A DNA stretch of 64,000 nt from JAWKRB01 sp041389885 (lineage in GTDB: Bacteria > Myxococcota_A > Polyangia > Polyangiales > Ga0077539), in assembly GCA_041389885.1 (NCBI GenBank), contig JAWKRB010000015.1:1-64000 (forward strand), in the 5' to 3' direction. Position 1 is the stretch's first letter. Each line of letters begins with the position of its first letter. Made by a program: the position numbers and the translations under genes. The notes below the pieces were generated by a model. It did not search any database and was not told where the DNA came from. It worked only from the letters and a program-made list of their open reading frames with translations. Shown here piece by piece: positions 23,840-32,499 of this stretch.

Positions 23840-25201
23840 ATGTACCATCGCGCGAGGGTGAGCGCGCGGCTGGCGACGATCCACACAGAGAGCATCCCCG
23901 GCCTCAGCGGTCGGCCCGAGTGCGTCGTCGCGGTCATCGAAGGGCCCGACCAGGGCGCGACGGCGGTGATCCCCTACGAGGGCGAGGTGACCGTGGGCAC
24001 CGACGCGGGGTGCGCGCTGCGGCTCACCGACGGGCGCGTGTCGCACCGGCACCTCACGATCCGCCTCACCGCCGACGGCCTGGTCGTGACCGACCTCGGG
24101 AGCACCAACGGCGTGCGCTTCGAGGGATCGGCGATCACCGAGGCGCGCGTCCCCTTCGGCGCGACCCTCGGCGTCGGGCGGAGCTTTCTCCGCGTGCAGC
24201 CCCGCGCCGTCGCCGTCGAGGTCGCGCCCTCGCGCGCGCGTCGCTTCGGCGGGCTCGTGGGTGAGAGCCTCGCGATGCGCGAGGTCTTCGCGGTGCTCGA
24301 GCTCGCGGCGCAGCGCGACGTCACGGTCCTCGTCGAGGGCGAGACGGGCACGGGCAAGGAGCTCGTCGCCCGCGCCCTCCACGACGAGGGCCCCCGCCGC
24401 CGCGCGCCCTTCGTCGCCGTCGACTGCGGCGCGCTCCCCGAGTCGCTCCTCGAGAGCGAGCTCTTCGGGCACGTGCGCGGCGCCTTCACCGGCGCCTCGC
24501 ACCCCCGGCAGGGCGCCTTCGCCCGCGCCCACGGCGGCACCCTCTTTCTCGACGAACTCGGTGGCGTCTCCGCCACGGTGCAGGCGAGGCTCCTCCGGGT
24601 GCTCGAGGCGCGCGAGGTGCGTCCCGTGGGGAGCGACGTGCCGCGCGCGGTGGACGTGCGGGTGGTCGCCGCGAGCCGCCACGACCTCTCTGCCGCCGTC
24701 GCCGAGGGGAGCTTTCGCCCCGACCTCTACTACCGCCTCTCGGTGCTCCGGGTGTCGCTCCCGCCCCTGCGCGCGCGCCGCGAAGACATCGCCCCCATCG
24801 TGTCAGAACTCTTGCGGCAGAGGGGCTTCGAGCCTGGTCCGGTCGACGGACCCTCCCTCGACCTGCTCCGCGGGCACGACTGGCCGGGCAACGCCCGCGA
24901 GCTCCGCAACGTCATCGAGCGCGCCCTGGCGATGTCTCCTGGCGCGGGCGCGTTTCGCGAGCTGCGCGTCGCGCCGCCGGGTCAGCCCGCGGCGGTCGTC
25001 GCGGGCGAGGGGCCCCGCCTCGACCTCAGCTGGGCCGACGCGCGGGCGCTGGCCCTGCACGGCTTCGAGCGGGCGTACCTCACGGCGCTGATGGAGCGCC
25101 ACGGCGGCAACCTCTCGGCGGCGTCTCGCGCGTGCTCGCTCGACCGCAAGCACCTGCGCGAGCTGCTGCGCCGCCACGGCGTGCTCTCCCGCGGGGGCTG
25201 A
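23840..25201 (+). CDS. FHA-domain sigma-54-dependent transcriptional activator
   Basis: 453 aa. An N-terminal FHA domain (about 28-120) has the phosphothreonine-binding layout: RVSHRHLTI, then DLGSTNGVRF. The AAA+ domain (about 137-365) contains the Walker A GETGTGKE (167-174), the sigma-54 contact loop RGAFTGAS (213-220) and the Walker B GGTLFLDELG (about 234-243). A C-terminal Fis-type helix-turn-helix ends the protein (LSAASRACSLDRKHLREL). It has no response-regulator receiver domain; the FHA domain replaces it, as in many Myxococcus EBPs. It would activate sigma-54 promoters after binding a phosphorylated partner, possibly the kinase encoded 11 bp away. An alternative GTG start at 23858 cannot be excluded. 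No sigma-54 site was confirmed in this window. Confidence 0.9.
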   Translation: MYHRARVSARLATIHTESIPGLSGRPECVVAVIEGPDQGATAVIPYEGEVTVGTDAGCALRLTDGRVSHRHLTIRLTADGLVVTDLGSTNGVRFEGSAITEARVPFGATLGVGRSFLRVQPRAVAVEVAPSRARRFGGLVGESLAMREVFAVLELAAQRDVTVLVEGETGTGKELVARALHDEGPRRRAPFVAVDCGALPESLLESELFGHVRGAFTGASHPRQGAFARAHGGTLFLDELGGVSATVQARLLRVLEAREVRPVGSDVPRAVDVRVVAASRHDLSAAVAEGSFRPDLYYRLSVLRVSLPPLRARREDIAPIVSELLRQRGFEPGPVDGPSLDLLRGHDWPGNARELRNVIERALAMSPGAGAFRELRVAPPGQPAAVVAGEGPRLDLSWADARALALHGFERAYLTALMERHGGNLSAASRACSLDRKHLRELLRRHGVLSRGG

Positions 25202-25203
25202 GC

Positions 25204-25746
25204 TCAGTTGTTGTACTGGGGGAGCGGTCGGCCGGTGCGCGGGTCGATGCCCGCGTTGCGCAGGCCCTGCTCGAGGTTGCCCGCGCTGCCCTGGGCGCCC
25301 TGGGCCACGCTGCGGTTCCAGACGGTGACCAGGGTGCGGTCGCCCTCGTCGCGCACGCCCACGTCGACGACGAGGCGCACGTCGGCCTCGACGACCTGCG
25401 CGCCGCGGACCATCGCCGCGAGGGGGTGAATGTCGGCGGTCTCGATGCGCAGGCGCTCTTGCAGGTAGGCCATGACCCGGTGCATGGGCGCCTCGACCAT
25501 GAACATCTTCATGTTCGGGTTCTGGAGCCGCTGGGCGGAGCGCACGGGCATGCGCAGGCCGAAGGCGCTCTCATTGCCGGGGAGCAGGCGGTACGGGTCC
25601 GCGGGCTCGACGGGCGCGGGCTCTGCCGCGGCCTGGGTCACGGGCGCCCTCGCCGCGGGCTGGACGATGGGCCGGGCCCTGCGACGACACCCCATCGAGG
25701 CGGCGCCGAGGCAGAGCACGATCGACCATCGGACGAGAGGGGTCAC
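25204..25746 (-). CDS. Lipoprotein at the 3' end of the pilus operon
   Basis: 180 aa, GTG start at 25746 that overlaps the pilY1 stop (GTGA). The signal VLCLGAASMGCRRR has a lipobox (Cys20). A Pro/Ala-rich spacer (about 30-50) is followed by a small alpha/beta domain: MPVRSAQRLQNPNMKMFMVE, then MHRVMAYLQERLRIET and RLVVDVGVRDEG, and a Gln/Asn-rich end. The position suggests an outer-membrane lipoprotein that works with the pilus tip proteins, but it lacks the TPR repeats of the pilotin PilF. I do not recognise the family. Translational coupling to pilY1 is the main evidence for a pilus role. Confidence 0.6.
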   Translation of the reverse strand: MTPLVRWSIVLCLGAASMGCRRRARPIVQPAARAPVTQAAAEPAPVEPADPYRLLPGNESAFGLRMPVRSAQRLQNPNMKMFMVEAPMHRVMAYLQERLRIETADIHPLAAMVRGAQVVEADVRLVVDVGVRDEGDRTLVTVWNRSVAQGAQGSAGNLEQGLRNAGIDPRTGRPLPQYNN

Positions 25747-28544
25747 TCAAACACCGTCGCCCAGGAGTCGATGCGCGCCGGGATGATCGGCGCGCTCAGC
25801 GGGCGAGAGAGGTTCGTGGTGCGCGTGCCCATGCTCATGCCGGTCTGCACGATGTTCAGGTAGAGCCGGTACTCGCCGCCGTTGCTCGAGCTCACGAAGG
25901 AGCGGGGCTGACCCGTGAGGGGGTCGGTCGAGCTGGTCGACACGTTGCACGTCGCCCGCCGCGCCGCGGTGACCCCGAAGAGGATCGTGTTCGCGTCGTC
26001 GGTGGTGTCGTTGTTGTTGTTGAGGTCCCGCGTCACGCGAACGATGTCGGTCGGGGTCGCGGGGTTGCCGTCGAGGTCGAGGCGCGGCATCGGGGTGACC
26101 GAGTTGGGCGCGTCGGCCTTGGCCATGTCGACGCCCCACAGGCGGGCGAAGCCGATGTCGCAGGGGTCGCTGCCGCCCTGGGGCACGAAGGTGCCGAAGT
26201 ACAGCACGTTGTTGAACAGCGTGAGCTGCCCCGTCAGGCGCTCGCCGGTGAAGAAGCCGGCGGCGGTGTCCATGCCCGGCCGGAGCTCCCAGACCGCCTC
26301 GACATCGATGGCCGACGCGTTGCCGTTGCCGTCGAGGGTCGCGGACTCGTAGATGGACGCGACGCGGTTCTCGTGGGTGCCCTCGAGCAGGTCGGGGTCG
26401 CCCGAGCCGAACGCGATGAGCGTGCGGTTCTGGCTGTCGACCGTGATCACGGGCTTCTCGACGATGGGCTGACCCGCGTTGTAGGCCCTGTCCCAGAACA
26501 GGTCGTACACGTCGGCCATCCACCACTGCGACGGGTCTCGGCTGGAGAAGTCGGCGCGCCAGAGGGTGCCGTCGGCGTCGCCGAGGTAGGCCCGGGTCGA
26601 GACCGCGCCGGGGGCGCCGTTGTAGAGCGCAGGCGCGCCCACCAGCGGCGAGCCCGTGGGCTGAGCCCCGCTCGGGCCGGCGCCGATCTTACGAATGAGC
26701 TCGCCGGTCTGCAGGTCGACGACGTAGAGCCACTGCCCCGCGGTCCCGTCCCAGCAGCGGGTGCTGGCGCGCCGCGCGCCGCGCATGCCGGTCCAGCCGC
26801 TGAGCACGTTGTTGGTGCGGGTGGGGCGGGGGTTCGACGACGGGTCGCACGACGAGGTCGAGAGCGCGGCAGACCCGCCCGGGAGAAAGGCCACCGCGCG
26901 CTCCACGGGGGAGGTGCGGCCGGGCGGGGTGAAATACAGGGTTCCGATGGCCGGCGCGCCGGTCGCGGCGTGCAGGTCCGCGTCGGTGAACTGCCAGAGG
27001 AACGAGGGGTTGTACGGGTCGGTCACGTCGAGGGCCGCGTAGGCGCCGCCGCCGTTGCGCAGGCCGACCACGAGCACCGAGTGCCAGCCCGTGTCGTCGT
27101 TGAGCGACGTCGGCGACCGCTCGAACATGATCTCCTTCACCACGGGGGTGCCGTCGACGCCCATCATGCGGGTGCTGGGGTAGCCCGTGCGAATCTGCGG
27201 CACGAGGTACGGCGGCACGAAGCCCCAGGCCTCCTCGCCAGAGTCGGCGTTGAACGCGTGCAGGATGCCGTCGTTGGTGCCCACGTAGACCATCGGCTCG
27301 CGGGTGCCCACGGTGGCCGCGGTGGTGCGGCGACCGCCCACGGGCAGGGAGCGCTGCCGGAACGAGAGGAACGTCTGGTCCGGCAGGTCGACGGTGGGCG
27401 CCGGAACCGACTGCGGCACAGAGTGATAGATGTCGCCGAGGGGGCGGTTCTCGCGCAGGGTGCCGGCGTCGCCGCGGAGCCACGAGAGGAGCTGCGAGAG
27501 CTCGGTCATCGACGACGCGTTGAAGAGCTCGGGGCGCATCGCCGGCGAGAGGTCCGTCGCGGTGCCGCTGCCGGTGACCGAGCTCGTGAGGCGCTGCTGC
27601 ATGTGCGACGCCGTGGTGGCCGTCGCGGGCAGCCAGGTCCACAGGTGCCGCGCGCCCCAGCCGAACGACGCGCGAGACGACGCGCGGAGGTTGTAGGCGA
27701 AATCATCGCGGTTGGTGGTGTCGGGCGAGACCTCGGTGGGCACCGGGGGATCGCTCATCGACATGCTCTGGCAGATGGACCGGGTGCGCGTCAGCGACCC
27801 CGCCCAGGGCTGCCCGGGCGCCACGTTGAACGCCGCGTTGAACTGGTACAGCACCGAGCCCGAGGGCGTGGCGTTGTTGCCCGGCGTCGCGAAGACCGGC
27901 GGCGTGCGCGTGGAATTCAGCGCCGTCACCGTGTCGATCACCTGCGAGAGCGCCGCGGAGAAGGTCGGGCGGTCGTTGGCGTAGTACACCCGGCTCGTGC
28001 CGCCGGCGACGGCGATGGGCTGGAGCGCCGCGGTCGCCTGCGAGTCTGCGGCGTTGAAGGCGATGACGTAGGTCTGCGCGTTGGGCGAGGTGCCCCCGCT
28101 CATCGCCATGCTCATCGCCGTCTGCTCCGCGTCGGGGTACGGGCAGCGGCCCCCGACGCAGAAGGGGTGGTAGTCCATGTTGGGCTGACCGTCGGTGATC
28201 AGCACGTTCGCGCGGGTGCGGCAGCGAAAGTAGGGGTCGCCGCCGGCGCCGAGGGCGGTGCTGCGCACGTCGGTGTGCGTCGTCCAGAAGTGCTCCGCGT
28301 CGTGGAGCATCGCCGCGATGGGCGTGCCGCCGAAGGGCCGCACCGCGGGGATCGCAGGGTTCACCCCGTCGGAGGGGCGGCCCACGAGGGCCTCCCACCC
28401 GATGCGGCTGCGCTGCGCGAGGCCCGCCGTGTCGAGGTCGTGGGAGCCCATCGAGACCAGCCCGCCAGGCACGATGTCGGCGGTGTTGTTGTCGGTCGAC
28501 TCGCGCTTCACGCCTGGTAGTCTACCGCGGTGCTGTCGGGGCAC
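25743..28544 (-). CDS. pilY1: PilY1-type pilus tip protein, main reading frame
   Basis: 933 codons in this frame, but the first several residues of the open frame are not a real start; the true N-terminus lies upstream in other frames. It covers the last part of the VWA-like region and the PilY1 propeller. Blocks include VGTNDGILHAFNADSGEEAW, GYPSTRMMGVDGTPVVKE, YAALDVTDPYNPSFLWQFTD and MPRLDLDGNPATPTDIVRV, all hallmarks of PilY1, which sits at the pilus tip, controls extension/retraction and binds calcium. There are about 900 residues of protein here with no further frame break. The gene is the fifth of the minor-pilin operon and ends in a GTGA overlap with the lipoprotein gene. I report the body as CDS because it is intact; the 5' part is listed separately. 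Confidence 0.8.
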   Translation of the reverse strand: MPRQHRGRLPGVKRESTDNNTADIVPGGLVSMGSHDLDTAGLAQRSRIGWEALVGRPSDGVNPAIPAVRPFGGTPIAAMLHDAEHFWTTHTDVRSTALGAGGDPYFRCRTRANVLITDGQPNMDYHPFCVGGRCPYPDAEQTAMSMAMSGGTSPNAQTYVIAFNAADSQATAALQPIAVAGGTSRVYYANDRPTFSAALSQVIDTVTALNSTRTPPVFATPGNNATPSGSVLYQFNAAFNVAPGQPWAGSLTRTRSICQSMSMSDPPVPTEVSPDTTNRDDFAYNLRASSRASFGWGARHLWTWLPATATTASHMQQRLTSSVTGSGTATDLSPAMRPELFNASSMTELSQLLSWLRGDAGTLRENRPLGDIYHSVPQSVPAPTVDLPDQTFLSFRQRSLPVGGRRTTAATVGTREPMVYVGTNDGILHAFNADSGEEAWGFVPPYLVPQIRTGYPSTRMMGVDGTPVVKEIMFERSPTSLNDDTGWHSVLVVGLRNGGGAYAALDVTDPYNPSFLWQFTDADLHAATGAPAIGTLYFTPPGRTSPVERAVAFLPGGSAALSTSSCDPSSNPRPTRTNNVLSGWTGMRGARRASTRCWDGTAGQWLYVVDLQTGELIRKIGAGPSGAQPTGSPLVGAPALYNGAPGAVSTRAYLGDADGTLWRADFSSRDPSQWWMADVYDLFWDRAYNAGQPIVEKPVITVDSQNRTLIAFGSGDPDLLEGTHENRVASIYESATLDGNGNASAIDVEAVWELRPGMDTAAGFFTGERLTGQLTLFNNVLYFGTFVPQGGSDPCDIGFARLWGVDMAKADAPNSVTPMPRLDLDGNPATPTDIVRVTRDLNNNNDTTDDANTILFGVTAARRATCNVSTSSTDPLTGQPRSFVSSSNGGEYRLYLNIVQTGMSMGTRTTNLSRPLSAPIIPARIDSWATVFE

Positions 28545-29158
28545 GCGTTGGGCTGGTAGGTCTGGTCATTGCCGCGCGAGAACATGCCGTTGTACGCCGC
28601 GAGGCCGGTGTTCTGGTCGTTGTCGAAGGTCATCAGGCCGAAGCGCACGCGGTCGGCGCATACGTCGAGGATGCCGTCGTTGATCTGCACCGCGCCGGGC
28701 TGGTTCAGCGCCACGCCGTTCGACAGCGGGATGTGGTGCGAGATCGGGTACAGGTAGTCGTACCGCGATGGATCGGTGCGCCTGACCTCGGAGCACGAGA
28801 AGCTTCCGATGGTCCCTGTGAGCACCTCGGATGGACGTGGTCCATCGGTTGCGGCGCGCTGGGTCGGCGGGGGCCGTCACCGCGCACAGCGAGCTCCCCG
28901 TCGAGGTGCGGTTGCAGACCCTCCGTCACTACCAGATGCAGTCGCCGTTGAGGGTGTTCGTGCGCCACTCCATCGAGCCCGACGTGTCCACCATCAAGGG
29001 AGAGGTTCGGTCGGATGAGCCGCACATCCGGGGGTCTGCGCCGCCGCGTCGCTGGGCGCGAGGGTCACCCCCGCCGCGAGGAGCATCGCCGCTCCCAGCC
29101 CAGACCAACGCGTCATCGATCGCTGGAGAATCTGCACGTTCGGCCTTTTCAGCTGCAT
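28508..29158 (-). pseudogene. pilY1: Broken 5' part of pilY1 (signal peptide and VWA start in shifting frames)
   Basis: The expected N-terminus is present but cannot be read in one frame. The signal peptide (MQLKRPNVQILQRS, then LGAAMLLAAGVTLA) starts at the ATG at 29158 and runs out at QTPGCAAHP. The next expected piece (DVRLIRPN) is in a second frame, and the VWA metal motif MVDTSGSMEW is in a third, followed by an in-frame TAG TGA. Then LTGTIGSFSC and DYLYPISHHIPLSNG occupy yet another frame up to 28508, where the main frame resumes (VKREST). At least five shifts occur within 650 bp. One falls in a C-run: deleting a single C near 29033 would join the signal peptide to DVRL. Either the locus is decayed or the assembly has local indel errors. 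Confidence 0.7.
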
Positions 29159-29826
29159 TGTGATCGCGCGGAGCGACCTTCCAGCTCCGGGCGACGTTCG
29201 TCGAGTCCGCGCCAAAGGTCGTCGGGTCCATGGAGGTGAGGCCGTTGGCCTCGATAGCCGAGCGGGTCGGCATGGCGCCGAGCTCGTGGAGGAGACGTCC
29301 ATCCCCGCTGGGGCGTCACGTCAGCGCCGAGCTCGGTCACCCGCACGGTGAAGGTCGGGCGGATGAAGGTCGTGCCGAAGGAGCCCTCGGTCCGACTCGT
29401 GCCCGCCCCCGTCGCCGCGCGGAACACCGTGTTGGGCGAGGTGATCGCGTCGAAGTCGGTGATCGCGAAGTTGTAACAGGCCTGGGTGATGTTCCCCCGG
29501 GAGGTCAGCACCGGCCTGCACTCCTCCTGCGGGATCTGACCCAGCAGCGCGCGCTGTCGCAGCTGCGGGGTGAAGTACGACTGGCACGAGCGCCGGAGCT
29601 GCGCGAGCACCGCCACCGCGCCCGACTCCGTGACGTAGTGCGTCTGCCCCGCCATGCGCACGAAGCCCGACGAGCGGATCTCCAGCGCCGACGACCGCGC
29701 GACGAAGACCCCCGCGGCGCTCACCATCACCACGAGCATCATCACGATGAACATCGCCACGCCGCGCTCGCCGCGTCGGGACATCGGGAGGGTGCGCCTT
29801 CGACTCACGTCACGAACTCCCTTCAT
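29149..29826 (-). CDS. pilX: PilX-type pilus assembly protein, 3' end probably out of frame
   Basis: 225 codons from an ATG at 29826 that overlaps pilW's stop (ATGA). A short basic leader precedes a membrane helix (AMFIVMMLVVMVSAAGVFVA), then VTESGAVAVLAQL, the PilX-type start found in minor pilin clusters. The readable protein goes to about residue 172 (TFTVRVTELGADVTP). After that, the frame becomes Arg-rich and improbable, while sensible sequence (AMPTRSAIEANGLTSMDPTT) continues in a different frame. The 3' end overlaps the pilY1 start by 10 nt. Thus pilX shares the frameshifted patch. PilX helps pilus assembly and cell-cell attachment in other bacteria. An alternative start at MSRRGERG is possible. 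Confidence 0.65.
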   Translation of the reverse strand: MKGVRDVSRRRTLPMSRRGERGVAMFIVMMLVVMVSAAGVFVARSSALEIRSSGFVRMAGQTHYVTESGAVAVLAQLRRSCQSYFTPQLRQRALLGQIPQEECRPVLTSRGNITQACYNFAITDFDAITSPNTVFRAATGAGTSRTEGSFGTTFIRPTFTVRVTELGADVTPQRGWTSPPRARRHADPLGYRGQRPHLHGPDDLWRGLDERRPELEGRSARSQCS

Positions 29827-31067
29827 CGCAGGTTCCGCAGCGCGAGGTTGGGGAGGGCGACCTCCGTGGTGAGCGTGCGCACGCGCGCCGCGCCCGGGCG
29901 GTCGTTGAACACCCGCAGGCGGGTGAGGGGCTCGGTCGCCGCGGTGCGCGCGACCCACCCGAACGAAGGGTCTTGATCGCGGTCCCGCACCGAGAGCCGC
30001 ACGATGAGCGCGCGCACGCGCTGAGGAAAGGCCGTGGTCGCGCCCAGGGCGTTCACGTTCCCCGCGAGGGTCTCGATGGCCGGGTCGCCGATGCCCAGGG
30101 TGCGCATCGCGGGCGGGCCCGTGAGGCTGCCGACCGGGGTGCCGTCGTCGAGGGCCAGGCCCACGTCGAGGTCGACGCCGTACTCGCCCACCACCCGCGC
30201 CGCCCCGACGTTCTCGACGATGTCGGGCTGGATGTTGAACTCCCGGCGCACGAGGTCGGTCTTGAGCGCGGCGACGGTGTCGTCGGCGGGGTAGGTCTCG
30301 CGGTGGCGAATGCGCTGCGTGGGGTCGTTGAAGAGGCTGTCGATCCCGTACTCGACCATGAGCAGCGGCGAGACCGTGGCGCCCACGTCGAGGCCCGAGA
30401 CCCCGCACTGGGTGCCCATGCCCATGCCCTCCCCGATGAGCACCGGCGCGGGCGACACCGTGAGCGTCGGCAGCGCCGTGCCGCTCGAGGGCTGCCACGC
30501 CACCCCGGTCACCTGCACGAACTGCACGCTGCCGGTGTTGCTGGTGATGCGGAGCAGCCGGCGGCCGCCCACGGGGCCGATGAAGATCCGGGTCATCTCG
30601 GGCGCGCTGTCGATCTGCGCCCACTGCGGGGTCTGGTTCTGCAGGGTGATCGTCGAGCCGTTGATGCCGGCCACGCGGTACTCGTCGAGGGAGGCGTAAT
30701 TGCCCACCATGCGGAGCCGCGCCGGACGCACGAAGCCGTTGTCGGTGGGCAGCGGGATCGCGGGCGTGCTGTCTCGGCTGACCTCGATCGCCTGCAGCGG
30801 GATCATCGGCCGCGGGCACACCCGCGGGTCGGTCGCCGAGTTGGGCGTCATCATGAAGCCCGCGCGCGCGACGTCAGCCCGCAGCGTCTCCATCGCGAAG
30901 CGGAGCCTGAGCTGCATCTCCGCGGCGCGCTGCTGCTGGTTGAAGGTGTCGGTCGCCGAGCGAGAGACCTGGTAGAGCGCGACCACCGTCACCGCGGTGA
31001 TCAGCATCGAGATCAGCAGCTCGACGAGGGTGTAGCCCCGCTGGGGGTGTCGGCGCGCGCGCTTCAC
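29823..31067 (-). CDS. pilW: PilW-type minor pilin-like protein
   Basis: 414 aa, GTG start at 31067 overlapping pilV's stop (GTGA). The prepilin motif is at residues 9-25: HPQRGYTLVELLISMLITA, with cleavage after Gly11 and the conserved Glu5 of the mature protein. The following helix continues through VVALYQVSR. The rest is a long C-terminal domain with many beta strands (VGNYASLDEYRVAGINGS, LLMVEYGIDSL, LIVRLSVRDRDQD). PilW-like minor pilins are usually 300-400 aa and prime pilus assembly from the tip. The start lies in the middle of a tightly coupled operon. No frame problem is visible in this gene. Confidence 0.82.
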   Translation of the reverse strand: MKRARRHPQRGYTLVELLISMLITAVTVVALYQVSRSATDTFNQQQRAAEMQLRLRFAMETLRADVARAGFMMTPNSATDPRVCPRPMIPLQAIEVSRDSTPAIPLPTDNGFVRPARLRMVGNYASLDEYRVAGINGSTITLQNQTPQWAQIDSAPEMTRIFIGPVGGRRLLRITSNTGSVQFVQVTGVAWQPSSGTALPTLTVSPAPVLIGEGMGMGTQCGVSGLDVGATVSPLLMVEYGIDSLFNDPTQRIRHRETYPADDTVAALKTDLVRREFNIQPDIVENVGAARVVGEYGVDLDVGLALDDGTPVGSLTGPPAMRTLGIGDPAIETLAGNVNALGATTAFPQRVRALIVRLSVRDRDQDPSFGWVARTAATEPLTRLRVFNDRPGAARVRTLTTEVALPNLALRNLR

Positions 31068-31654
31068 TGCTGGTGCCTCGCGATCGCCTGAGAGAGGTGA
31101 ACCCAGTGCACGTTCGTCGTGTCGACGCCCATGGTGTTCAGCGCCGCCGCGCCGCAGCCGGCGTACTCCGCCGGGCGAACGCCGCCGTGGCGGTACCACC
31201 ACACCCGCACCTCGGCGCGCACCAGCTCGTTGGCGATGAGCTGCGTCAGGCGCACGTGGGTGCAGAAGTACGCATCGGGAGAGTTCGCGGCGACGTCGTT
31301 GCCCCAGAAGTCCGACGCGGTGCTCTCGAGCGAGGCGACCACGCCCGACGGCGGCTCGGGCAGCACCCAGTTCGTCGAGGTCGCCGTCGCCAGCGGGCGG
31401 AGGTACCAGGTGTTGCCGATGTTCGACGTGGGGTTCTCCTGCGACGGCGAGGTCCACTGCATCGCGTCGCGGCGCAGGCGCTCTTGCCAGCGACGGGCGA
31501 CGTTGGTCGCCGTGGTGAGCTCCTGCGCGCGCTGGTTGGCCGTCACCGCCGCGCCCTGCAGCGCGATGATCCCCAGCAGCCCGGTGCCCAGCACCGCCAT
31601 CGACGCGAGGACCTCGATGAGGGTGTAGCCCCCCTGTCGCCGCCGCGCGCCCAT
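31064..31654 (-). CDS. pilV: PilV-type minor pilin
   Basis: 196 aa. The start at 31654 shares a base with fimT's stop (TGATG overlap). The prepilin leader is MGARRRQGG, with cleavage before YTLIEVLASMAVLGTGLLG, a standard type IV prepilin helix with Glu5. Three Cys occur in the later part; the segment NTWYLRPLATATSTNW and the end HWVHLSQAIARH belong to the variable soluble domain. PilV primes assembly together with PilW, PilX and FimT/FimU. The gene is complete and reads cleanly. Its context fixes the assignment better than its soluble domain does. Confidence 0.82.
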   Translation of the reverse strand: MGARRRQGGYTLIEVLASMAVLGTGLLGIIALQGAAVTANQRAQELTTATNVARRWQERLRRDAMQWTSPSQENPTSNIGNTWYLRPLATATSTNWVLPEPPSGVVASLESTASDFWGNDVAANSPDAYFCTHVRLTQLIANELVRAEVRVWWYRHGGVRPAEYAGCGAAALNTMGVDTTNVHWVHLSQAIARHQQ

Positions 31655-32292
31655 CACGTCGTCCTCAATCGGGCGAGGCCCCCGAGGGGGATCAGCACCC
31701 GGCGCCGCACGCCGCTCACGACCCCGCTGCGCGCCTGGAACACGTCGATCTGAAACGCCCCGCCCGCGCCCACCACGCCGCTGTCGTTGCTCCACGCCGT
31801 GCTCGGGATGCTGATCTCGGTGGTGCTGAAGAACGTGTTGCCCATCGGGGTGTAACAGAGCTGAAGATAGGTCGTGCCCGCGGGGAGCGAGATCTGCGAG
31901 GCGAGGCTGTCCCGCGCGTAGCGCGCGTCGCCCAGGTCGAGGAGCGCGATCTGCTCCGCCTCGACGAAGCCCGCCCCCGCCGTCGCCCGAAAGCGCGAAA
32001 GCCTGCACGACGACTCGGTGCCCTCGTAGGCCTCGAAGCGCACCGTGGTGCCCACCTGACGAATCGCCACGGTCTGCGCCCGACCCCGGTACATCGCCCG
32101 ACCGCGGATCTCACGGAGCAGGTCGAGCACCTCGACCGCCGCCTCCTTCGCGTGGCGCTCCCGCATCGCCTGGGTCATCGAAGGCAACACCAGCGCAGAG
32201 AGCACCGCGATGATGGTCACCACGACCATGAGCTCCAACAGGGAGAATCCGTGATCGGCTCGCTCGCGACGCACGAGGGGTCTCTGCTGCAA
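31654..32292 (-). CDS. GspH/FimT-family pseudopilin (first gene of pilus operon)
   Basis: The prepilin sequence is clear: a basic leader ending ERADHG, then FSLLELMVVVTIIAVLSALV with Glu5, then MTQAMRERHAKEAAVEVLD, a FimT/GspH hallmark. The C-terminal part (LQLCYTPMGNTFFSTTEI; GVRRRVLIPLGGLARL) also fits FimT. The start is uncertain. A strong AGGAGG at about 32303 lies 9 nt upstream of the TTG at 32292 (212 aa); an ATG directly after the AGGAGG is in a different frame. An in-frame GTG at 32316 and an earlier TTG at 32355 also exist. FimT is a minor pilin that can bind DNA in competent bacteria. The five downstream genes overlap, so this start controls the operon. Confidence 0.75.
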   Translation of the reverse strand: MQQRPLVRRERADHGFSLLELMVVVTIIAVLSALVLPSMTQAMRERHAKEAAVEVLDLLREIRGRAMYRGRAQTVAIRQVGTTVRFEAYEGTESSCRLSRFRATAGAGFVEAEQIALLDLGDARYARDSLASQISLPAGTTYLQLCYTPMGNTFFSTTEISIPSTAWSNDSGVVGAGGAFQIDVFQARSGVVSGVRRRVLIPLGGLARLRTT

Positions 32293-32499
32293 CCGCCATG
32301 CCCTCCTTGAGATCACGAATTCCCACGCATTCACCGCACACCTCGCACCGGCCAACGAAAGCCCTTGCGCGAGTATGCAACGATTTCAGACCGGCTGTCG
32401 CCTTCCGCACAGGGGGTTCCTGCAGGAGTTCTTGCAGGTTGCGGTAGGTTCACCGGCTACTTGCGGGGGGGATGCAGGCGGAACTATCACCCCGTCGCC

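Noticed and set aside
32111..32410. ATG with a strong AGGAGG just before it, near 32300
   Set aside because: That ATG is out of frame with the FimT pseudopilin, and its own frame gives an Arg-rich peptide. The AGGAGG more likely serves the in-frame TTG at 32292.
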